From CAZQKE01 sp964593865 (GTDB taxonomy: Bacteria; Chloroflexota; Anaerolineae; JAAYZQ01), in NCBI GenBank assembly GCA_964593865.1, contig CAZQKE010000064.1:1-18449 (forward strand): 18,449 nucleotides of DNA, in the 5' to 3' direction. Within the stretch, counting starts at the first letter, position 1. Each line of letters opens with the position of its first letter. Positions 6,806 to 12,830 of this stretch are shown here, piece after piece. A program made the translations under genes and the position numbers. Under the pieces are notes generated by a model. The model ran no database searches and was not told the origin of the DNA. It worked only from the letters and a program-made list of their open reading frames with translations.

Positions 6806-7697
6806 AGGCTTTCCGTTTGATGTATTTGCGGGCCAGGTAGCCGTACCGCTCATCGGCCAGGGCAAAATCCACAAAGGCCCGGAAGTAGCTCTCAAAGTTA
6901 CCCACGTCGTAGCGGTGCTGGTCGGCGGCCAGGGGCCAGGCGTAGACCGGTTGGCCCTGCCGGATCAGCAGCCGGATGGCATCGGAAAGTTGGATCTCGC
7001 CCCGGCGGTCGGGCAGGGTGTGCTCCAGGGCTTCAAAGATGGCCGGGCTAAAGACGTAGCGGGCGGCCACGGCCAGGGTAGAAGGAGCCGCACCGGGCGC
7101 AGGCTTTTCCACGATGTCGGTCATGGCCACCGGTTCGCCGGGGGGCGGCTCGGCTCCGGCGATGCTGACGATGCCGTAGCGGTAGGTCTCCTCGGCGGGG
7201 ACCTGCTCCACGGCGACGACGGCCGCCGCTCCCAGGTCGGCGTGGGCGGCCATCATGCGGCGCAGCGGCTCTGCCGGGTCCTCCGCGCCGATGATGGAAT
7301 CGCCCAGGGCGACGACGCAATCCTCACCGTCCACGAAATCGGCCCCTAGGGAGACGGCATGGCCCAGGCCGCGGGGCACGCTCTGGCGGGTGTAGAAAAG
7401 GCGGGCACGGCTTTGCAAAAAGTCTATCTCGGCCAACAACGCCTCGTTGCCCGCCTCCTTGAGCACGGCGACCAGTTGCGGGTCAAAGTCAAAATGATCC
7501 TCAACGGCCCGCTTGCGCCGCCCGGTGATGAACAGGATTTGGGCCAGGCCCGCCGCCTGCAGCTCCTCGACCACGTATTGGACGACCGGCTTGCGGCCCA
7601 CCGGCAGCATCTCCTTGGGCTGCGACTTGGTGGCAGGCAGCAGCCGCGTGCCCATCCCGGCGGCGGGGATGATGGCTTTGGTAATTTGTTGAGTCAT
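6795..7697 (-). CDS. galU: UTP-glucose-1-phosphate uridylyltransferase (GalU-type)
   Basis: A 300-residue cytoplasmic nucleotidyltransferase that makes a UDP-sugar from UTP and a sugar-1-phosphate. It opens KAIIPAAGMGTRLLPATKSQ, the GalU nucleotide-binding motif, followed by PKEMLPV. It keeps VPRGLGHAV, VVALGDSII, DIVEKP, RRGEIQLSDAI and the C-terminal HRYDVGN. Length matches the family. ATG 7697 follows GGAG at eight bases; the in-frame GTG at 7706 overlaps that site and is unlikely. It lies 19 bases after the acyltransferase gene and overlaps the sugar kinase start, so the kinase product may be its substrate. Its acceptor range (glucose, glucuronate or other 1-phosphates) cannot be read from the sequence. 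Confidence 0.93.
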   Translation of the reverse strand: MTQQITKAIIPAAGMGTRLLPATKSQPKEMLPVGRKPVVQYVVEELQAAGLAQILFITGRRKRAVEDHFDFDPQLVAVLKEAGNEALLAEIDFLQSRARLFYTRQSVPRGLGHAVSLGADFVDGEDCVVALGDSIIGAEDPAEPLRRMMAAHADLGAAAVVAVEQVPAEETYRYGIVSIAGAEPPPGEPVAMTDIVEKPAPGAAPSTLAVAARYVFSPAIFEALEHTLPDRRGEIQLSDAIRLLIRQGQPVYAWPLAADQHRYDVGNFESYFRAFVDFALADERYGYLARKYIKRKAYEL

Positions 7698-7716
7698 GAT
7701 GTCCACTCCGGATTTT

Positions 7717-8616
7717 CTAGGTCAGCAACCCGGCCAGCGCCAAGGAGTACACCCGCGCCCGCGGCGGATCGGAACGGGAGGTCAGCACCACCGGCGCGGA
7801 TGCCCCCATGACGATTCCCGCCATCTTGGCCGAGGCCAGGTACTCCAGGTTCTTGGAAAGGATATTGCCCGCATCCAGATCGGGCACGACGACGACATCC
7901 ACATCCCCGGCCACGGGGCTGACGATGCCCTTATCCTGGGCCGCTTCCGCCGAGATGGCGTTGTCAAAGGCCAGGGGACCGTCCACGATGGCCCCTTTGA
8001 TCTGCCCCCGCTCTGCCATCTTGCTCAGGCAGGCGGCGTGGACGGTGGACGGGATGTTGGGGTTGATCGTCTCCACGGAGGAGAGGGCGGCCACTTTGGG
8101 CCGCTCCACGCCCAGCTTACGGGCCAGGTCTACGGCGTTCTGGGTGATGGCAGCCTTTTGGGTGATGTTCGGATTGATGTTGATGGCCGCATCGGTGATG
8201 AGCAGGAGTTTGTGGTAGGTAGGCACTTCCAGGACAAAGACATGGCTCAGCAGGCGGTCGGTCCGCAGGCCGGTCTCCGGGTGCAGGACGGCATGGAGCA
8301 TTTCGTCGGTATGGAGATAGCCCTTCATCAGCACCTGTGCTTCCCCTTGACGCACCAGGGCAACCGCCGCCGTCGCCGCCGCTTTGTTGGTTCTGGTCGG
8401 AACGATACGCACTCCCTCCAGGTCCCAACCGATGTCCTCCGCTTCGGCCCGGATGTCCTCTTCGCGTCCTACCAGCAGGGGGATGATCAAACCCCGTTTG
8501 ACCGCCCGCTGCACCGATTGGAGCACCAGTTTGTGGGCGGCGGCGGCCACCGCCACCCGCGTTGGAGGTTTCTTTTGGGCCAGTTCAACCAGCTGCTGCA
8601 AGCGCGTGATCATCAT
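7717..8616 (-). CDS. ptb: Phosphate acetyl/butyryltransferase family protein
   Basis: A PTA/PTB-family enzyme of 299 residues, predicted to exchange CoA and phosphate on a short acyl group (acyl-CoA plus Pi to acyl phosphate plus CoA). Characteristic blocks are VLMKGYLHTDEML, the conserved central TDAAININP, GAIVDGPLAFDNAIS, and the C-terminal VPDLDAGNILSKNL followed by VMGASAPVVLTSRSD. These favour the phosphate butyryltransferase subgroup, but the acyl chain length cannot be decided. AGGAGG followed by a run of A precedes tandem ATG codons at 8616 and 8613; either may be used. The frame continuing up to 8691 reads into a dispersed repeat. No butyrate or acetate kinase lies next to it. galU follows after 19 bases, so co-transcription is likely. 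Confidence 0.88.
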   Translation of the reverse strand: MMITRLQQLVELAQKKPPTRVAVAAAAHKLVLQSVQRAVKRGLIIPLLVGREEDIRAEAEDIGWDLEGVRIVPTRTNKAAATAAVALVRQGEAQVLMKGYLHTDEMLHAVLHPETGLRTDRLLSHVFVLEVPTYHKLLLITDAAININPNITQKAAITQNAVDLARKLGVERPKVAALSSVETINPNIPSTVHAACLSKMAERGQIKGAIVDGPLAFDNAISAEAAQDKGIVSPVAGDVDVVVVPDLDAGNILSKNLEYLASAKMAGIVMGASAPVVLTSRSDPPRARVYSLALAGLLT

Positions 8617-8637
8617 TTTTTCCTCCTCAGAAAACCA

Positions 8638-8795
8638 CGGGCCGTCCACGAATGGGGCGCGAATACACGAATACACCCGACCCGGCGGCACAAGCCGGAG
8701 GCTTGCACCACAGGGCAGGCAGCTCCATCTGGGCAGACGCCGACCGCGCAGGCGGTCGGTCGGCCGCAGGCCCCCAAGAAGCGACTTGAGTCGCC
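8638..8795. repeat. Dispersed intergenic repeat, modular copy
   Basis: The spacer between the NAD(P)HX repair gene and the acyltransferase gene holds two modules also present at the right end of the window. One is CGGGCCGTCCACGAA...GCGCGAATAC (8638-8666; compare 18099-18126 and 18260-18288). The other is CAGGCCC...AGCGACTTGAGTCGCC (8767-8795; compare 17969-17997). Between them are hairpins, notably CCGACCGC-GCAG-GCGGTCGG (8740-8759) and AAGCC-GGA-GGCTT (8692-8704), and the short direct repeat CACGAATACACGAATACAC. No coding role is supported. Confidence 0.75.
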
Positions 8796-8810
8796 CCCTT
8801 TTCCCTTGCG

Positions 8811-10529
8811 CTACGTTTCCCGGTGTGAGCCACGGCCCTTGTTCCCCCTTGTGCCCTTCCCGCGGACGCGCTGCAGGGCCAAGGGCAAGCGCGGCGGCAA
8901 GTCCCCCGCCACCATTCCCATATCCCCCAGTTCGGCGCGGGCCAGCTCCCCGGCCAGGCCGTGCAGGTAGGCTCCTGCCACCGCCGCCTCAAAGGCCCCC
9001 ATGCCCTGGGCACGCAGCCCCACGATGGCCCCGGCCAAGACATCGCCGCTGCCCGCCGTAGCCAGGCCGGGGTTGGCGAAGGGGATGACCACCGTCCGCC
9101 CATCGGGCGCGGCGACGACGGTAAAGGCCCCCTTGAGCACAACGACCGCCCGCCAAGCCGCTGCCATGCGTTGCGCCGTCTCCTCCCGCCGGGCCTGGAT
9201 TTGGCGGACCGTCGCCCCTTTTCCCATCAGACGGGCCATTTCGCCGGGATGGGGAGTCAGGATGGTGTCGGGCGGCAAGGCTTCCCACCAGGCGTCGGCG
9301 CGGCTCAAAGCGTTGAGACCGTCGGCATCCACGACCAGGGGAGGCAAGGGCAAAGGGTCCTGTTGCTCCGTTGCCGCCCGGTTCACAAAGCCGAGGTGAC
9401 CTTTGCGACCGGACGGTTCCAAGCCGACCAGGGTGTGGACGAGGGCAACCGCTTCCTTTTCCTGGGTCAACCCCGGCCCTAACAAGAGGGCATCATAGTC
9501 GGCCAAATGTTCACGCAGCACCCTTGCGGCGTCGGCTGCGAGGACGCCCATATCGTGAGGCAGAAGCAGGTAGGTGGCTTCGGCCAGATGGGCCGCAACG
9601 GCGGATTGGATGGGTTGGGGCAACCCAATCGTCACCAGACCTGCACCAACCCGCGTCGCCCCGGCCCCGGCCAGGGCCGCCGCACCCACATAGTTGACCG
9701 AACCGGCCACGATGAGGGCACGGCCAAAGGTCCCTTTGTGGGCGGAGGGAGGACGCTCCGGCAGCCAAGCGCGGACCTGAGGCGCGGTCGCCATCTCCAG
9801 CGGCACATCGTCGGCCAGCTCCGCCGGGATGCCGATGTCGGCGACGACCAGTTCACCCACCGCCGCCGCACCGGGGAAGCGCAACAGACCGATCTTGGGA
9901 TGGGCAAAGGTTACGGTCACGTCCGCGGGCAAAGCCGCCGGGTCCAGGTCGCCGGTATCGCAATTCAAGCCGGTGGGGCAATCCACGGCGACAACGAGGG
10001 GGCGCGGCGGGGGCGGCTCGCCGGGAACCACTTCCGCCAGGCCCGAAGGGGCACGGGCCTCGGCGACCGATTGGCGCACGACGGCCAACAGATCCTTGAG
10101 GAGACCGCCGATGGGCCGGGAGACGCCCACGCCCAGCAGGGCATCCACCACCACATCGGCGGCGGATAAGAGGCTGCGCAACGCTTCAAAACCTTCGTCA
10201 TCCTCGGCCCAGATGATGGGCAGGCGATCCTCTTTGACGCGCCGAAAATTGACATCATCGTCGGCGTCTTTGCGCTTCCAGATGTAGCAGGTGACGCGGC
10301 AGCCCATTTCCCGCAGATAGTGGGCGGCAACCAAGCCGTCGCCACCGTTGTTGCCCGGCCCGATCAAGGCTACGATCCGTGCCCCTTGCGTTTTGATGCG
10401 CTGCCCAACGGCCTGGGCGGTGGAACGCCCGGCGTTTTCCATCATGGTGGCGAAGCTCAGGCCACCGGCGTTCGCCCGATTTTCCAGGTCACGGCTTTTT
10501 GCCACGCCGATAATCTTGACCGCATTCAT
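8811..10529 (-). CDS. nnr: Bifunctional NAD(P)H-hydrate epimerase / ADP-dependent dehydratase
   Basis: A 572-residue metabolite-repair enzyme that restores damaged NADHX/NADPHX. The N-terminal epimerase domain (YjeF_N/NnrE) has GPGNNGGDG (57-65), VVDALLGVGVSRP (Asp129) and AVDCPTGLNCDTG. The C-terminal dehydratase (NnrD, ribokinase-like) starts near HKGTFGRALIVAGS (264-277), with VVDADGLNAL (399-408), LTPHPGEMARLMG, VLKGAFT and NPGLATAGSGDVLAG (catalytic Asp496). The fused arrangement is the common bacterial one. ATG 10529 follows GGGAGG and overlaps the CcmC-like gene stop by four bases (ATGA), so translation is coupled. The last about 20 residues (RVRGKGTRGNKGRGSHRET) are basic and low in complexity and read toward the adjacent repeat, so the ancestral stop may have been lost. 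Confidence 0.94.
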   Translation of the reverse strand: MNAVKIIGVAKSRDLENRANAGGLSFATMMENAGRSTAQAVGQRIKTQGARIVALIGPGNNGGDGLVAAHYLREMGCRVTCYIWKRKDADDDVNFRRVKEDRLPIIWAEDDEGFEALRSLLSAADVVVDALLGVGVSRPIGGLLKDLLAVVRQSVAEARAPSGLAEVVPGEPPPPRPLVVAVDCPTGLNCDTGDLDPAALPADVTVTFAHPKIGLLRFPGAAAVGELVVADIGIPAELADDVPLEMATAPQVRAWLPERPPSAHKGTFGRALIVAGSVNYVGAAALAGAGATRVGAGLVTIGLPQPIQSAVAAHLAEATYLLLPHDMGVLAADAARVLREHLADYDALLLGPGLTQEKEAVALVHTLVGLEPSGRKGHLGFVNRAATEQQDPLPLPPLVVDADGLNALSRADAWWEALPPDTILTPHPGEMARLMGKGATVRQIQARREETAQRMAAAWRAVVVLKGAFTVVAAPDGRTVVIPFANPGLATAGSGDVLAGAIVGLRAQGMGAFEAAVAGAYLHGLAGELARAELGDMGMVAGDLPPRLPLALQRVRGKGTRGNKGRGSHRET

Positions 10530-11179
10530 CGTTCATCCTCCCCCCTGACATCTCCTCGGTGCTTGATCTCGGCATTGATCCACAGCCAAGCGATCAGGAC
10601 CGCTGCCAAGCCGCCGACGGTCAGCATGATGAGCAGGAAGCTCAGCTGCATCATCGCCGATGGGGAACTGCCGATGGGGTCCACCGGATGCCGGATGACG
10701 CCCGCCCGCCGGACGGCGATCCAGGGGACGACGCCCATCAGCAGGTTCAGGACCGCCGTAAAATCGGCCTGCGCGACCAACCGGCCGACTCCCCACACCA
10801 CAACAACCGCCGCCAGGATCAGGGCGGTGGTGCGCACGCGGGGTTCGTTCCAAGCGATCCATTGGCCCCAGGTCAGCTTGGTAACGAGCATGGCCGAAAG
10901 GACGTAGACGACCCAAATGATCAAGGCGGCCAGTCCGGCCGCTTGGGTTCCGCGATACCAGGGCGGTCGCCGGACGATCAAGGCAACCAGCCCCAGCAGC
11001 CCGGCCAGGCTCAGAGACAGCAATCCGACCCAAACCAACGCCCCGTGGACAAAGACCAATTTGATGAGATGGCCCAAGTGCGCTTCCGGCGGAACCAAGA
11101 TCAGCCCAATCAGCAACAGCCCCGAAAAGAGCACCGCCAGCAGCGGCAGAAACCGATCCCTCCACTTTGGCAATTTCAT
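10526..11179 (-). CDS. CcmC-like cytochrome c assembly membrane protein
   Basis: A 217-residue integral membrane protein with about six hydrophobic helices. It resembles the CcmC/CcsA heme-handling family, which presents heme outside the membrane for cytochrome c assembly. Supporting signs are His45 in FVHGALVW, His164 in RHPVDPIGSSPSAM, and a Trp-rich loop between helices, W104-G-Q-W107-I-A-W110-N-E-P-R-V-R-T-T, aligning with the WWD motif. The usual acidic residue after the last Trp is Asn-Glu here, so it is a diverged member. ATG 11179 has GAGG at a good distance; the 3' end overlaps the downstream gene by four bases. A thiol-disulfide oxidoreductase is transcribed divergently 115 bases away, which fits a cytochrome c maturation role. 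No CcmA, B, E or F genes are in the window. Confidence 0.65.
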   Translation of the reverse strand: MKLPKWRDRFLPLLAVLFSGLLLIGLILVPPEAHLGHLIKLVFVHGALVWVGLLSLSLAGLLGLVALIVRRPPWYRGTQAAGLAALIIWVVYVLSAMLVTKLTWGQWIAWNEPRVRTTALILAAVVVVWGVGRLVAQADFTAVLNLLMGVVPWIAVRRAGVIRHPVDPIGSSPSAMMQLSFLLIMLTVGGLAAVLIAWLWINAEIKHRGDVRGEDER

Positions 11180-11215
11180 GACGACCTCAACGGTTGTTTG
11201 ATCGCGCCTTCCCGG

Positions 11216-11245
11216 TTGGACAGACGGCCCAAACTAGGGTACAAT
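11216..11245 (+). promoter_or_regulatory. Promoter of the thiol-disulfide oxidoreductase gene
   Basis: -35 TTGGAC (11216-11221), an 18-bp spacer and -10 TACAAT (11240-11245). The leader would be about 43 bases to ATG 11295. The divergent CcmC-like gene starts at 11179; I see no clear promoter for it in the shared 115-base region. Confidence 0.65.
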
Positions 11246-11294
11246 GCCCCTCACCGCCCTGCACTCGGCAAAGGACGAACAGGAGGTGAAGGGA

Positions 11295-11852
11295 ATGGAA
11301 CCATCCGAACTGCAAGACCGGCGGGAATCTCGTCCAGGTATCTCCCCGGCAAGCCTGGCCGTAGGGGGCATCACCTTGCTGGTGGTCGCCCTGCTGGCCT
11401 ATGCCCTCTTGGCCGGGCCTGACCGCCCCCCCGACATCGGCGATCCGGTCCCCGATTTTCAACTGGTGGCCCTGGATGGCTCCCTCATGAGCCTGAGCAG
11501 CTACCGCGGCCAGGTGGTCGTCCTCAACTTTTTCGCCAGCTGGTGCGCTCCTTGCCGCCAGGAAGCCGCCGACCTAGAGCAAGCCTGGCGCAAATACCGG
11601 GGCACAGGCGTCCAATTCCTGGGAATCGGCTACAAGGATGCCCCCTCTAAAGCACAGGATTTCGTCGACACCTTCAACATCACCTACCCCATCGCCGTGG
11701 AGACGGACAACCTCACCGCCCGCGCCTACGGCGTAACCGGTGTGCCCGAGACTTTTATCATTGACCAAGAAGGCAACTTGGTCCGGCATTTTTTGGGCGC
11801 GATCACGCTGGAGCAGATTTCCCAAGAAGTAGACCCCTTGCTCAACCGCTAA
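11295..11852 (+). CDS. TlpA/ResA-like membrane-anchored thiol-disulfide oxidoreductase
   Basis: A 185-residue thioredoxin-fold protein with one N-terminal membrane segment (about residues 20-41, LAVGGITLLVVALLAYALLA) and its catalytic domain outside. The redox motif is ASWCAPC (Cys84, Cys87), the cis-proline is in TGVPETF (Pro151), and the preceding LVALDGSLMSLSSYRGQVVVLNFF is typical of the AhpC/TSA-Redoxin group that includes ResA, CcmG and TlpA. ATG 11295 is chosen because AGGAGG lies eight bases upstream; an earlier in-frame ATG at 11244 falls within the -10 box. The likely role is reducing disulfides in apocytochrome c or other exported proteins, in line with the divergent CcmC-like gene. 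It converges on cdaA, with 146 bases between stops and no clear terminator. Confidence 0.9.
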   Translation: MEPSELQDRRESRPGISPASLAVGGITLLVVALLAYALLAGPDRPPDIGDPVPDFQLVALDGSLMSLSSYRGQVVVLNFFASWCAPCRQEAADLEQAWRKYRGTGVQFLGIGYKDAPSKAQDFVDTFNITYPIAVETDNLTARAYGVTGVPETFIIDQEGNLVRHFLGAITLEQISQEVDPLLNR

Positions 11853-11998
11853 AACCGGGCAACGCAGGATTTCACGCCGCAGGGGCGCGATTCCCAAAAA
11901 CGGTTGGTTGCGCACGCCCTCTTCCCCACACCTTCGGCTTCCCGGCGGTGGGGCAGGAATCGGGGGTGGCCTGACTTCTTCCGCACCGGCTCCACCGC

Positions 11999-12799
11999 CT
12001 ATACCTGTTTGGTCCAATTGCGTCCCCCCAACCGGTGTTGGAAAAAGGCCAAGATCACGTTCCGCAAGCGGTTGATGTCCAGCCGCTGGACGATACGACC
12101 GTTGTAGGCAACCGACATGATCCCGGATTCTTCGGATACGACGACGGCCAGGGCGTCACTTTCTTCGGTGACGCCGATGGCCGCCCGGTGGCGGGTTCCC
12201 ATGCCGCTGTAGCGGGGGTTGTGGGTGGCGGGCAACATGCAACTGGCGGCGACAATTTTTGCATCGCGGATGATCACCGCCTTGTCGTGCAGGGCGGTGT
12301 TGGGATGAAAGATGGTCTGCAGCAAAGCCGCACTGACATCGGCATTGAGGATCACGCCGGTTTCAATGTATTCCTGCAGACCGGTCTCCCGTTCAAAGAC
12401 GATGAGGGCACCGTGACGTTGGGCGGCCATACGATGGGCCGCCCGCGCCACTTCATCCACCATCTCTTCCATCACTTCATCCTGGAAGCGACGGGCAAAC
12501 AGCCCCCCTGTGCGGCCCAGCCGTTCCAGGGCACGGCGTAGCTCCGGTTGGAAGATGACGGGGATGGCGATCACCAAAGCGGGAAAGGCGGCATTGATCA
12601 GCCACCGGAAGCCTCGGAAGGGGAGGATTTGGCTGGCCAAAAAGGCCACCAGGATCACCAAGACCATGCCGCGCAACAGCTGGATGGCCTGGGTCCCTTG
12701 TGCCCAAGAAAAGAGGAGGAAAAAGACCACGGCGACCAGGATGATGTCAATGACATCTACCAACTCAATGTTGGCAATCACCCACAAAACATCACTCAC
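11999..12799 (-). CDS. cdaA: Diadenylate cyclase CdaA, variant DKA active-site motif
   Basis: A 266-residue membrane enzyme that makes cyclic di-AMP from two ATP. Three hydrophobic helices (about 5-30, 41-60 and 68-84) and an RLGRTGG linker precede the DAC (DisA_N) domain. The domain has HGALIVFERETGL, FHPNTALHDKAVIIRD, SGMGTRHRAAIG (Arg203-His204-Arg205) and DALAVVVSEESG. The normally invariant DGA motif reads DKA (Asp172-Lys173-Ala174, codons 12286-12278). GTG 12799 follows GGAG at seven bases; the open frame continuing to 13168 is an out-of-frame reading of the TPR gene. It starts 31 bases after the TPR gene and is its operon partner. The usual companions CdaR (YbbR) and GlmM are absent. 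Confidence 0.93.
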   Translation of the reverse strand: MSDVLWVIANIELVDVIDIILVAVVFFLLFSWAQGTQAIQLLRGMVLVILVAFLASQILPFRGFRWLINAAFPALVIAIPVIFQPELRRALERLGRTGGLFARRFQDEVMEEMVDEVARAAHRMAAQRHGALIVFERETGLQEYIETGVILNADVSAALLQTIFHPNTALHDKAVIIRDAKIVAASCMLPATHNPRYSGMGTRHRAAIGVTEESDALAVVVSEESGIMSVAYNGRIVQRLDINRLRNVILAFFQHRLGGRNWTKQV

Positions 12800-12830
12800 G
12801 GCGAAGCTCCGCTGACAAGGGTGCAATCGG

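Noticed and set aside
7696..8970. 424-codon open frame on the plus strand
   Set aside because: It runs antisense to the acyltransferase gene and through the dispersed repeat, with no domain and no ribosome binding site. It is a by-product of high GC.
11890..11998. Bidirectional terminator between the convergent oxidoreductase and cdaA genes
   Set aside because: A CCCCAC...GTGGGG inverted repeat is present near 11926-11955, but it has a long loop and no T-run on either side.
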